Shown: positions 34,569 to 42,898 of the stretch, piece by piece
Layout: each line of letters opens with the position of its first letter
How positions within the stretch are numbered: position 1 is the stretch's first letter
NCBI RefSeq assembly: GCF_012276985.1
Contig: NZ_JAAXMM010000011.1
Coordinates: 124,001 to 188,000, forward strand
Direction: 5' to 3'
Source of the DNA: Agrobacterium sp. a22-2
Lineage (GTDB): Bacteria > Pseudomonadota > Alphaproteobacteria > Rhizobiales > Rhizobiaceae
Length of the DNA: 64,000 nucleotides
Notes under the pieces: model-generated
Told to the model about the DNA's origin: nothing
The model's database searches: none
Seen by the model: only the letters and a program-made list of their open reading frames with translations
Translations under genes and position numbers: made by a program

Positions 34569-36083
34569 TTACTTCAGGTCTTCCGGCAGCAGGGCGGCCG
34601 GGATGTTCTGATAGCTGACCGGACGCAGGAAGCGGCGGATGGCCATCGTGCCGACCGAGGTTGCACCGAAATTGGTGCTGGCCGGATAGGGGCCGCCATG
34701 CACCATGGCGTCGCAGACTTCAACGCCGGTCGGGAAGCCATTGGCCAGCACGCGGCCGGCCTTGCGCTCCAGGACGGGCATCAGGCGACGGCCGAGTTCC
34801 GTGTCGCCATCGTCCATCTGCAGGGTGCAGGTCAACTGGCCCTCAAGGCTTTCGGCAACCTTCAGCATCTCGTCCTTGTCGCTGACCGTCACCACGACGC
34901 CGAGCGGTCCGAAGACTTCCTCGCCGAGTTCGTGATTGGCCAGCCATTCCTTGCCGGTGGTGGCAAAGAGATAAGGCGTGGCATTGCGCAGGTCGCAGCT
35001 GGAGGTCAGCACGGCCTGAACGCCGGCGGTCGCGGCAATGCGGTCGGCGCCCTTGCGATAGGCATTGGCAATGCCGTCGGTCAGCATGGTCTGCGGCGCG
35101 ACGCCGGCGAGACCGTCCTTGGCAGAGGCGACGAAAGCGTCGGCCTCAGTGCTTTCGATCAGCACGGCAATGCCTGGATTGGTGCAGAACTGGCCGGCAC
35201 CCATGGTGAGCGATCCGGCCCAGCCCTTGGCGATGGTTTCGCCACGGGCGGCCAGCGCTTCCGGCAGCAGGAACATCGGGTTGACCGAACCCAGCTCGCC
35301 GAAGAAGGGGATCGGCTCGGGACGGCTGACGCAGAGGTCGAACAGGGCGCGGCCACCGGCCAGCGAACCGGTGAAACCGACGGCGCGGATCAGCGGGTGC
35401 TTGACCAGCGCAATGCCGACATCGTGGCTGCCGCCCTGGACGAGCGAGAAGACGCCCGGATGCATGCCGAGGCGCTTGATCGCCGCGTCGATGGCCTGGG
35501 CGACGATTTCGCCGGTGCCGGGATGGGCTTCATGACCCTTGACGACAACCGGGCAACCGGCTGCCAGCGCGGAGGCGGTGTCACCGCCGGCGGTCGAGAA
35601 GGCCAGCGGGAAGTTGGAGGCACCGAAGACGGCAACCGGGCCGATCGGGCGCTGCATCAGACGGATATCGGGGCGCGGCAGCGGCTGACGATCCGGCAGG
35701 GCGGCGTCGTAGCGGCGGTCGAGATAGTCGCCCTTCAGAATATGGGAGGCGAACAGGCGGAGCTGGCCGGTGGTGCGGCCGCGCTCGCCGTTGAGGCGGG
35801 CTTCCGGCAGGCCGGTTTCCTGCGTGCCGATCAGGGTGATGGCTTCGCCACGCTTGTCGAGTTCCTCGGCAATGGCTTCCAGCAGGGCAGCTCGTTCGGC
35901 GCGGGTCGAGTAGCCGAAGCTCGCAAAGGCTTCTTCGGCGGCTTTGACGGCGCGGTCGACTAGGTCAGGCGTGCCGATGGAGAAGGTGTGCGCATCGCCG
36001 GTGGCGGGCCGTGAGGTAAAGGTCCCGTTGCCTTCGACCCATTCTCCTGCGATCAGGTGTTTCCCGGTCAAATTCAGCGTCAT
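34569..36083 (-). CDS. 2-oxoglutarate semialdehyde dehydrogenase, NADP-type aldehyde dehydrogenase
   Basis: 504-residue aldehyde dehydrogenase; final step of non-phosphorylative pentose pathways, giving 2-oxoglutarate. Catalytic Cys300 sits in MGAGQFCTNPG, the general base Glu in FFGELGSVNP, and the cofactor loop in GFTGSLAGGRALFD. The motif VAVFGASNFPLAFSTAGGDTASALAAGCPVVVKGH and the 500-plus length are typical of the KGSADH group induced by glucarate, hydroxyproline or L-arabinose. It sits between the sugar dehydrogenase and dgoK. One copy may serve both the L-arabinose branch (37253, 39058) and the XylD/XylX branch (24953, 30609). Confidence 0.9.
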   Translation of the reverse strand: MTLNLTGKHLIAGEWVEGNGTFTSRPATGDAHTFSIGTPDLVDRAVKAAEEAFASFGYSTRAERAALLEAIAEELDKRGEAITLIGTQETGLPEARLNGERGRTTGQLRLFASHILKGDYLDRRYDAALPDRQPLPRPDIRLMQRPIGPVAVFGASNFPLAFSTAGGDTASALAAGCPVVVKGHEAHPGTGEIVAQAIDAAIKRLGMHPGVFSLVQGGSHDVGIALVKHPLIRAVGFTGSLAGGRALFDLCVSRPEPIPFFGELGSVNPMFLLPEALAARGETIAKGWAGSLTMGAGQFCTNPGIAVLIESTEADAFVASAKDGLAGVAPQTMLTDGIANAYRKGADRIAATAGVQAVLTSSCDLRNATPYLFATTGKEWLANHELGEEVFGPLGVVVTVSDKDEMLKVAESLEGQLTCTLQMDDGDTELGRRLMPVLERKAGRVLANGFPTGVEVCDAMVHGGPYPASTNFGATSVGTMAIRRFLRPVSYQNIPAALLPEDLK

Positions 36084-36204
36084 CCTGCTATCCTTTCAAA
36101 ACAATTGGTTATTGCAGAGCGAAGCCTTGTCGGCCACCGCATTCTGCTGAATGCCTTCGCATGCGATCAGGCTGCCCGGCCGCTGGTCGGCCGCCGGGGC
36201 CGTC

Positions 36205-37140
36205 TTACTCGATGAAGGCTTCGACTTCGTGACGCTCCGCCGTGAGGAAGGCGTCGGCCACAAGCCGCAGCGGCTGGAAATCCGCATCGCTGGTCCGGGT
36301 GCGAACCAGTTCCGCAAAGCGCGTGTAGATGCGGGCATATTCCCGATCCGGCCCTTCGACGGTCAGCGTCTCGTCTATATAGAGTTCCGCACCGCCCTTT
36401 GCGAGCCGCAAGGTGCCCTGATCCGTCTTGACAACGATATCCCAGGTCTGCGGGCCTTCCTGGCGCCAGTCGAATTCAGCGGTGATCGGTGCCCCGGCGG
36501 CGCTTCTCATCTGCAGGCTGGCCGCAATCGGCTGCTGGCGATTGGCGGGGAAGGACAGCGATGCCTTTTCGACAAGGGTCTGGCCCGGAATGATGGCGGT
36601 CAGGATGGACAGGGCGTTGATGCCGGGATCGAAAACGCCGAAGCCGCCCGCTTCCCAGATCCAGGCCTGGCCGGGGTGCCAGCGCCGCACGTCTTCTTTC
36701 CAGGTAATCTCGATCCCGGCGATTGTCTTATCGGACAGCCATTCGCGGGCCGGCTCGACGCCGTTGGCAAAGCGCGAATGCCAGGTGGCAAACAGCGAGA
36801 CACCGGCCTTATCGGCCAGTTCGGCCAGAGCCTGCGCTTCGCCGATGGTGGCGGCCGGCGGCTTTTCGAGCAGCACGTCTAGACCGGCGGCAATCGCCTT
36901 CTTTGCCATGTCGAAGCGCACTTCCGGCGGCGTGCAGAGCGAGATGGCGCGAATGTCCGGCCGGGCCGTCAGAAACGCGTCATAGCTTTCGAAGTTCTCG
37001 GCGCTGTCGATCTTGCCATGGCGGCTGATAGCGGCCTGGATGACGAAATCGTCGCCATTCTCCACCGATGGAATGTGCTGGTCGCGGGCAATCTTGCCGA
37101 CGCCTGCCAGCGCCAGTCCAATGCGATCCGTTGCGGTCAT
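36205..37140 (-). CDS. D-galactose / L-arabinose 1-dehydrogenase (Gfo/Idh/MocA family)
   Basis: 311-residue NAD(P)-dependent dehydrogenase oxidising aldoses at C1 to lactones. Start at ATG 37140 (MTATDRIGLALAGVGK); the 45-residue upstream extension is a frame artefact. GxGxxA-type LALAGVGKIARDQHIP, then LLEKPPAATIGEAQ with the conserved Lys-Pro, and the strong signature WKEDVRRWHPGQAWIWEAGGFGVFDPGINALSI, split here: WKEDVRRWHPGQ and GVFDPGINALS. This matches, from memory, Azospirillum AraA and Pseudomonas galactose dehydrogenase, both of which use L-arabinose and D-galactose. That dual use fits a block with both DgoK/DgoA and arabinonate enzymes. A 121-nt gap to the downstream gene contains a GC-rich inverted repeat (CGGCCG twice) near 36176. 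Confidence 0.9.
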   Translation of the reverse strand: MTATDRIGLALAGVGKIARDQHIPSVENGDDFVIQAAISRHGKIDSAENFESYDAFLTARPDIRAISLCTPPEVRFDMAKKAIAAGLDVLLEKPPAATIGEAQALAELADKAGVSLFATWHSRFANGVEPAREWLSDKTIAGIEITWKEDVRRWHPGQAWIWEAGGFGVFDPGINALSILTAIIPGQTLVEKASLSFPANRQQPIAASLQMRSAAGAPITAEFDWRQEGPQTWDIVVKTDQGTLRLAKGGAELYIDETLTVEGPDREYARIYTRFAELVRTRTSDADFQPLRLVADAFLTAERHEVEAFIE

Positions 37141-37252
37141 GATCCCAATCCGTTCTTGGCGTTTGTCAGGGATGTTCGGTTTTCCCGAAAAGACAAACGA
37201 AAACAAAAGAAGCTTAAGCTGGCCCGGTTCACTTAAGAACCAGGCCAATCCT

Positions 37253-38998
37253 TTAGTGCGAGTCCTTGCCGACATCGCTGCCGCGACAACCCTTCAGGAA
37301 GTCGAAATCCGCGCCGGTATCGGCTCCTTCGACATGATCGTGGAACATGCGGGCATAACCGCTGGCCGGAGGCTCGACGGACGGACGCCAGGCCGACAGG
37401 CGCAGCTGCATTTCCTCGTCGGTAATGTCGAGATGAATGCGGCGGTTGGCCACATCAAGCTCGATCATGTCACCGTTGCGCACGATCGCCAGCGGACCGC
37501 CGACAGCGGCTTCCGGCGAAGTGTGTAGCAGGACGGTGCCATAGGCGGTGCCGGACATGCGCGCATCCGAAATGCGGATCATGTCGGTGATGCCCTTGCG
37601 CAGAACCTTCGGCGGCAGGCCCATGTTGCCGACTTCGGCCATGCCTGGATAGCCGCGCGGACCACAGTTCTTGAGCACCATGACGCAGTTTTCGTCGATG
37701 TCGAGCGCCTCGTCGTTGATCTTGGCCTTGTAGTCGTCGATATCCTCGAACACCACGGCGCGGCCGCGATGCTGCATCAGGTGGACGGAGGCTGCGGACG
37801 GCTTCAGCACGCAGCCCTTCGGCGCGAGATTGCCGCGCAGGACGGCAATACCGCCCTGCTGGGTCAGGGCTTCGCTGACGGGACGGATGACGTCCTCGTT
37901 CCAGTTGCGCACGTCCTTGACCTCGTCCCAGATCGGGCCGCCGGAGACGGTCAGCGCGTCCTTGTGCAGCTTGCCGGCTTCGCCGAGCATCTTCAGGACA
38001 ACCGGAAGGCCGCCGGCATAGAAGAATTCTTCCATCAGGTATTTGCCTGATGGCATCAGGTTGACGACCGTCGGGATGTCGCGTCCACAGCGGTCCCAGT
38101 CGTCGAGCGTCAGGTCGATGCCGACGCGGCCGGCCATGGCAAGCAGATGCACGACGGCATTGGTGGAGCCGCCGATCGCGCCGTTGGTGCGGATGGCATT
38201 CTCGAAGGCTTCCTTTGTCAGAATGTCGGACGGCTTCAGGTCGTCTTTGACCATCTGCACGATACGACGGCCGGACAGCTGCGCCATGACGCGGCGACGG
38301 CTGTCGACGGCGGGGATCGCGGCATTGCCGGACAGCGCCATCCCCAGCGATTCGATCATCGAGGCCATGGTCGAGGCCGTGCCCATGGTGTTGCAGGTGC
38401 CGGTCGAGCGCGACATGGAGGCTTCGGCCTCCAGGAATTCTTCCTGGGTCATCTCGCCGGCCTTGACGGCTTCGGAGAACTTCCACAGATGCGTGCCGGA
38501 GCCGACCCGTTCGCCACGGAAATAACCGTTCAGCATCGGGCCGCCGGTGACCATGATCGACGGGATGTCGGTCGAGGCGGCGCCCATCAGCAGCGATGGG
38601 GTGGTCTTGTCGCAGCCGACGAGCAGGACCGCGCCGTCGATCGGCTGGCCGCGCATGGCTTCCTCGACGGCCAGTGCCGCGAGGTTGCGGTACATCATCG
38701 CCGTGGGACGGAAGGTGTTTTCGGAGGCCGAGAAGACCGGGACTTCAACCGGGAAGCCGCCGGCTTCCCAGACGCCGGCCTTCACCTTTTCAGCCAGATC
38801 GCGCAGATGGCCGTTGCAGGGGGTCAGGTCGGACCAGGTGTTCATGATGCCGATCACAGGGCGACCGTCGAAGAGGTCGTGCGGGTAGCCCTGGTTCTTC
38901 ATCCAGCCGCGGTGATAGATGGTATCGCGCGACGTGCCGCCGTACCAATGCTGCGACCGGAGTTTACGGGGCCAGGCTGCTGGCTTGAAAGCGCTCAT
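37253..38998 (-). CDS. araD: L-arabinonate dehydratase (IlvD/Edd family)
   Basis: 581-residue [2Fe-2S] dehydratase. Cluster cysteines at 61 (TPCNGHLRD), 129 (LVGCDKTTPS) and 202 (GTCNTMGTAS); the Mg/substrate serine is in ARMSGTAYGTVLLHTSPEAA region near residue 490. N-terminus KLRSQHWYGGTSRDTIYHRGW is that of the Rhizobium leguminosarum L-arabinonate dehydratase, which is known to act on L-arabinonate, D-fuconate and D-galactonate. It can therefore feed both GguC (pentose branch) and DgoK (galactose branch). It is clearly different from the XylD-like enzyme at 30609 in length and N-terminus, so the window has two pentonate dehydratases. Confidence 0.92.
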   Translation of the reverse strand: MSAFKPAAWPRKLRSQHWYGGTSRDTIYHRGWMKNQGYPHDLFDGRPVIGIMNTWSDLTPCNGHLRDLAEKVKAGVWEAGGFPVEVPVFSASENTFRPTAMMYRNLAALAVEEAMRGQPIDGAVLLVGCDKTTPSLLMGAASTDIPSIMVTGGPMLNGYFRGERVGSGTHLWKFSEAVKAGEMTQEEFLEAEASMSRSTGTCNTMGTASTMASMIESLGMALSGNAAIPAVDSRRRVMAQLSGRRIVQMVKDDLKPSDILTKEAFENAIRTNGAIGGSTNAVVHLLAMAGRVGIDLTLDDWDRCGRDIPTVVNLMPSGKYLMEEFFYAGGLPVVLKMLGEAGKLHKDALTVSGGPIWDEVKDVRNWNEDVIRPVSEALTQQGGIAVLRGNLAPKGCVLKPSAASVHLMQHRGRAVVFEDIDDYKAKINDEALDIDENCVMVLKNCGPRGYPGMAEVGNMGLPPKVLRKGITDMIRISDARMSGTAYGTVLLHTSPEAAVGGPLAIVRNGDMIELDVANRRIHLDITDEEMQLRLSAWRPSVEPPASGYARMFHDHVEGADTGADFDFLKGCRGSDVGKDSH

Positions 38999-39032
38999 GG
39001 CGTATCTCGATTCTGTTCAATGCGGTCGTGAT

Positions 39033-39052
39033 GGGCCGCGATACGGCGGCCC
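39033..39052. terminator. GC-rich hairpin between gguC and araD
   Basis: 7-bp stem GGGCCGC / GCGGCCC with a 6-nt loop, 5 nt after the gguC stop and 34 nt before the dehydratase start. No U-tract; may trim or stabilise the gguC mRNA end rather than stop transcription. Confidence 0.4.
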
Positions 39053-39057
39053 GGAGC

Positions 39058-40023
39058 TCAAAGCATTTCGATGCGAAGACTGTCTTCTTCGGCAATCTTC
39101 AACGGGTTCTTCAGGGCCAGGCCGAATTGTGGCGAGCTGATCTCGAAGACATCGCCGGCCTGCGTCGTGATGCCGTCGGCGACCGACAGGGTCGCTGTGC
39201 CGAACATATGCACATGCAGGTCGCCCGGCTGGCGGAACAGCTGGTATTTGAAGTGGTGGTATTCCAGGTTCGCCAGGGTGTGCGACATGTTGGCCTCGCC
39301 CGATAGGAAAGGCTTTTCCCACAGGACTTTGCCGTCGCGCAGAATGCGCGAGGTGCCGATCACTTCGTCCGGCAGGGGACCGACCAGCATTTCCGGCCCG
39401 AAGGAGGCTGGGCGCAGCTTGGAATGGGCCAGAAAGAGATAGTTGATCTTCTCGGTGACGTGGTCGGAGAATTCGTTGGCCAAGGAGAAGCCGAGGCGGA
39501 AGGGTGTGCCATCGGCGCTGATGATGTAATAGCCGGCGATCTCGGGTTCTTCGCCACCGTCCAGCGCGAAGGAGGGGGAGACCAGCGGCTCGCCAGGAGC
39601 CACGGCCATCGTGCCGGTACCCTTGTAGAACCATTCCGGCTGGACGCCCTTTTCGCCGGGCTTGGGCTTGCCGCCCTCCATACCCATGCGGAACATCTTC
39701 ATGCTGTCGCTCATGCCGGCCGTGTCGGCATGCATGCTGTCGCGGGCCGAAGCCGAGCCGGTATGGGTGAGGCCCGTGCCCGTCAGCGCCATATGGCCGG
39801 CATCGGGGTGACGCACCGGACAATCGAGCGCGCCCTTGTCGGCCAGCGCGGTCAGATCGACCGTGTCGCCAAGGCCGCGGCGCTCGATGGCGACGGCCAA
39901 GCTGATACCGTCGGAAATGGCGGCTTTCGCCAGATCATATGTGCTTGAGGCGCCCTGGACCAGCCGCGCGACATCGCCTTCGCGGCAGATGACGCCGCCG
40001 GCCTTGAGTTGCGAGAGATACAT
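39058..40023 (-). CDS. gguC: GguC, FAH-like AraD1-family protein, probable 2-keto-3-deoxy-L-arabinonate dehydratase
   Basis: 321 residues. The C-terminal two thirds resembles the FAH fold (GYYIISADGTPFRLGFSLANEFSDH, GPLPDEVIGTSRILRDGK). GguC was named in Agrobacterium as the last gene of chvE-gguABC without a transport role. Here it is 12 nt behind gguB and directly before the L-arabinonate dehydratase. The locus has a dehydratase making 2-keto-3-deoxy-L-arabinonate and a semialdehyde dehydrogenase using 2-oxoglutarate semialdehyde but no other gene for the step between, so GguC is the best candidate (inference supported by the AraD1 family name). The Glu metal ligands are in GGEEPEIAGYYI. 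Confidence 0.88.
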   Translation of the reverse strand: MYLSQLKAGGVICREGDVARLVQGASSTYDLAKAAISDGISLAVAIERRGLGDTVDLTALADKGALDCPVRHPDAGHMALTGTGLTHTGSASARDSMHADTAGMSDSMKMFRMGMEGGKPKPGEKGVQPEWFYKGTGTMAVAPGEPLVSPSFALDGGEEPEIAGYYIISADGTPFRLGFSLANEFSDHVTEKINYLFLAHSKLRPASFGPEMLVGPLPDEVIGTSRILRDGKVLWEKPFLSGEANMSHTLANLEYHHFKYQLFRQPGDLHVHMFGTATLSVADGITTQAGDVFEISSPQFGLALKNPLKIAEEDSLRIEML

Positions 40024-40035
40024 GTTCGTGCTTCC

Positions 40036-41247
40036 TCAGACTGCTTTGTTCTTGTTGTAGACGTCGAAGAACACGGCAGCGAGCAGCACCAGGCCCTTGA
40101 CGAGCTGCTGGTAATCGATGCCGAGACCCATGATCGACATGCCGTTGTTCATCACGCCCATGATCAGCGCGCCGATGACCGCGCCGGTGATCTTGCCGAC
40201 GCCGCCGGATGCCGATGCACCGCCGATGAAGCAGGCCGCAATGACGTCAAGCTCGAAGCCGACGCCGGCTTTCGGCGTTGCCGAGTTGAGGCGAGCGGCG
40301 ATAATCATGCCGGCGAGCGCTGCCAGGACGCCCATATTGACGAAGGTGTAGAACGTCAGCCGCTCGGTGTTGATGCCGGAAAGCTTGGCCGCCTTCTCGT
40401 TGCCGCCCATCGCATAGATACGGCGGCCGATGGTGGAGCGTGTGGTGATGAAGGCGTAAAGTGCGATCAGCACGCCCATGATGACGAGAACGTTCGGCAG
40501 GCCGCGATAGGTTGCCAGCTGGAAGCCGAGGAATACCGCAACGATGCTGATGATTGCCATCTGCACGGCAAAGAACACGAAGGGCTCGTTCTCGCTGCCA
40601 TGCTGTTCGTTGACCTGACGATTGCGGAAGCCGAAGTAGATGGCAAGAGCGACCAGGACCAGAACGACGGCGAGGGCAAAGTAGTTCTTGATCAGGCTGG
40701 TGGCCGGATCAGTGAAGGACAGGAAATCGGGGATAAAACCGGTCGAGAGGATCTGGAATTCCTTCGGAAATGGACCGATCGGACGGTTCTGCAGCACGAG
40801 ATAGGTCAGGCCGCGGAAAACGAGCATGCCGGCCAGCGTGACGATGAAGGCTGGGATCTTCTGGTAGGCGACCCAATAGCCCTGTGCCGCTCCCAAAATA
40901 CCGCCGAGGATCAGGCAGAGCGGAATGACCAGCGCGAAATGCATGCCCCATTTGACCAGCATGATGGCCGAGAGGGCGCCGACGAAGGCCACGATTGAGC
41001 CGACCGACAGGTCGATATGCCCCGCGACGATGATCAGCAGCATGCCGAGCGCCATGATGACGATGAAGGAGTTCTGCAGCACCAGGTTGGTGATGTTGAC
41101 AGGCTTGAACAGCACGCCGCCGGTCACAACCTGGAAGAAGACCATGATGATGACGAGCGCGACAAGCAGGCCGTATTCGCGAATGTTCTTCCTCAGATAG
41201 TCCCCGACGGATGTTTTGGACGTTTCGGTTTTGGCTTCGGTGACCAT
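40036..41247 (-). CDS. gguB: GguB, sugar ABC transporter permease
   Basis: 403-residue inner-membrane permease of the monosaccharide (CUT2) family, ~10 helices, larger than RbsC. Seen: IIMVFFQVVTGGVLF first helix, MALGMLLIIVAGHIDLSVGSIVAFVG near residue 70 (CUT2 hallmark), TVRSTIGRRIYAMGGNEKAAKLSGINTER near 290 as the EAA-like coupling loop (reads TRSTIGRR), and IGGASASGGVGKITGAVIGALIMGVMNNGM region at the end. Its ATG shares one base with the gguA stop (TAATG). With ChvE it imports galactose, arabinose, glucose, xylose and fucose in Agrobacterium. Confidence 0.96.
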   Translation of the reverse strand: MVTEAKTETSKTSVGDYLRKNIREYGLLVALVIIMVFFQVVTGGVLFKPVNITNLVLQNSFIVIMALGMLLIIVAGHIDLSVGSIVAFVGALSAIMLVKWGMHFALVIPLCLILGGILGAAQGYWVAYQKIPAFIVTLAGMLVFRGLTYLVLQNRPIGPFPKEFQILSTGFIPDFLSFTDPATSLIKNYFALAVVLVLVALAIYFGFRNRQVNEQHGSENEPFVFFAVQMAIISIVAVFLGFQLATYRGLPNVLVIMGVLIALYAFITTRSTIGRRIYAMGGNEKAAKLSGINTERLTFYTFVNMGVLAALAGMIIAARLNSATPKAGVGFELDVIAACFIGGASASGGVGKITGAVIGALIMGVMNNGMSIMGLGIDYQQLVKGLVLLAAVFFDVYNKNKAV

Positions 41248-42782
41248 TAGTGTTTCTCCCCGGAGCGCATAATGGCGCGCATGATGGATTCTTGGCTTGC
41301 TTCTTCCTTTGAAAGCTCAGCGACGATGCGTCCTTCGTTCATGACGTAGATGCGGTCGCAGGTTCCCAGAAGTTCGGGCATTTCCGATGAGATCATCAGG
41401 ATGCCTTTGCCTTCGGCGGCAAGCTGGTTGATGATGGAGTAGATTTCGAACTTCGCCCCGACGTCGATACCGCGGGTCGGTTCATCGAGGATCAGTACCT
41501 CGGGATTGGTGAACAGCCACTTGGACAGAACGACCTTCTGCTGGTTGCCGCCCGAGAGGTTGACCGTTTCCTGATAGATCGAATGCGAGCGGATGCGCAG
41601 CTTGGCGCGGTAGTCGGTAGCAACCTTGGCTTCCTTGCGGTCGTCGATGATGCCGTTTGACGATACGGCATTCAGGTTCGACAGCGTGGTGTTGCGCATG
41701 ATGTTGTCGATCAGCACGAGACCCAAGTGTTTGCGGTCTTCGGTGACGTAGGCAAGGCCGGCGTCGATCGCCTTCGGGATGGTGCTGACATCGACGGGCT
41801 TGCCGCGCATCGAGACTTCGCCGGTGATCTTGTGGCCCCAGGACTTGCCGAACACGCTCATGGCGGTCTCGGTGCGTCCGGCACCCATCAGTCCGGCAAT
41901 GCCGACCACTTCGCCGGCGCGCACGTTGAAATTGACGTCATGCAGGAACTGCCGGTCGCGATGGTTCTGGTGGAAGACGTTCCAGTTCTTCACTTCCAGC
42001 AGGGTTTCGCCAATCTTGGGAACGCGCGGTGGATAACGGTCTTCCATCTCGCGGCCGACCATGCCTTTGATGATGCGGTCTTCGCCGATATCTTCGCTGT
42101 GACAGTCGAGCGTTTCGACGGTGCCGCCGTCGCGCAGGATGGTGATCTTGTCGGCGACCTTCTTGATCTCGTTCAGCTTGTGCGAAATGATGATCGAGGT
42201 CATGCCCTGCTTGCGGAATTCCATGAGCAGCTGCAGCAGCGCGTCGGAATCGGTTTCGTTGAGCGAGGCCGTCGGTTCGTCGAGAATGAGAAGGCGCACC
42301 TTCTTGGACAGCGCCTTGGCGATTTCCACCAGCTGCTGCTTGCCGACGCCGATATCGGTAATGCGTGTCGTGGGCGAATCCTTGAGGCCGACCTTGTCCA
42401 GCAGCGTCTTGGTGCGCGCGAAGGTCTGCGGCCAGTGGATCACGCCATTGGTGGCGATTTCGTTGCCGAGGAAGATGTTCTCGGCAATCGACAGGAGCGG
42501 CACGAGCGCCAATTCCTGGTGAATGATGATGATGCCGAGATGTTCGCTGTCGGAAATCGTCGAGAAGCGGCGAAGTTCGCCGTCGAAGTGGATTTCGCCA
42601 TCGTAGGTGCCCGCGGGGTAAACGCCACTCAGGACCTTCATCAGGGTCGATTTGCCGGCGCCGTTTTCGCCGACAAGCGCGTGGATTTCGCCTTCGCGGA
42701 CCTTCAGATTGACATCGTCCAGGGCCTTGACGCCCGGAAACGTCTTGGTAATGCCCCGCATCTCGAGAATGATTTTGTCCAT
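41247..42782 (-). CDS. gguA: GguA, sugar ABC transporter ATP-binding protein (two ABC domains)
   Basis: 511-residue tandem ATPase of the CUT2 family. First domain: Walker A GENGAGKST (residues 38-46), degenerate signature GVGKQQLVEIAKAL, Walker B LLILDEPTASLNE. Second domain: degenerate Walker A GLMGAGRTE, signature LSGGNQQKVVLSKWL, Walker B VLILDEPTRGIDVG. Such one-degenerate-site tandem is usual for sugar importers. Start taken at ATG 42782 (MDKIILEMRGITKTF); the open frame to 42836 would overlap the hairpin region. No strong SD, which could further lower expression relative to ChvE. Confidence 0.96.
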   Translation of the reverse strand: MDKIILEMRGITKTFPGVKALDDVNLKVREGEIHALVGENGAGKSTLMKVLSGVYPAGTYDGEIHFDGELRRFSTISDSEHLGIIIIHQELALVPLLSIAENIFLGNEIATNGVIHWPQTFARTKTLLDKVGLKDSPTTRITDIGVGKQQLVEIAKALSKKVRLLILDEPTASLNETDSDALLQLLMEFRKQGMTSIIISHKLNEIKKVADKITILRDGGTVETLDCHSEDIGEDRIIKGMVGREMEDRYPPRVPKIGETLLEVKNWNVFHQNHRDRQFLHDVNFNVRAGEVVGIAGLMGAGRTETAMSVFGKSWGHKITGEVSMRGKPVDVSTIPKAIDAGLAYVTEDRKHLGLVLIDNIMRNTTLSNLNAVSSNGIIDDRKEAKVATDYRAKLRIRSHSIYQETVNLSGGNQQKVVLSKWLFTNPEVLILDEPTRGIDVGAKFEIYSIINQLAAEGKGILMISSEMPELLGTCDRIYVMNEGRIVAELSKEEASQESIMRAIMRSGEKH

Positions 42783-42857
42783 GTGCAAGAATTCCACGCC
42801 AGCCTGCTTAACGATCAGGTCAGACCGACAATGCAAGCTCCCTCATCATGATAGAAA

Positions 42858-42883
42858 GGGGTCCGCGACGGATCGCGGACCCC
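42858..42883 (-). terminator. Strong hairpin between chvE and gguA (partial terminator)
   Basis: Perfect 11-bp GC-rich stem GGGGTCCGCGA / TCGCGGACCCC with a 4-nt loop, 15 nt after the chvE stop. On the minus strand it is followed by only three T, so it should leak or act as a 3'-end stabiliser, keeping ChvE in excess over the membrane components. Confidence 0.75.
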
Positions 42884-42898
42884 GGGAAACAGCAGATC

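Noticed and set aside
33051..35963. 970-codon plus-strand open frame antisense to dgoA/dgoK/KGSADH
   Set aside because: Same shadow effect; no recognisable motif and all three opposite-strand genes have intact catalytic motifs.
36084..36204. Small gene in the gap after the sugar dehydrogenase
   Set aside because: The minus-strand frame here lacks a ribosome site and motif; the stretch is better read as spacer with a GC-rich inverted repeat.
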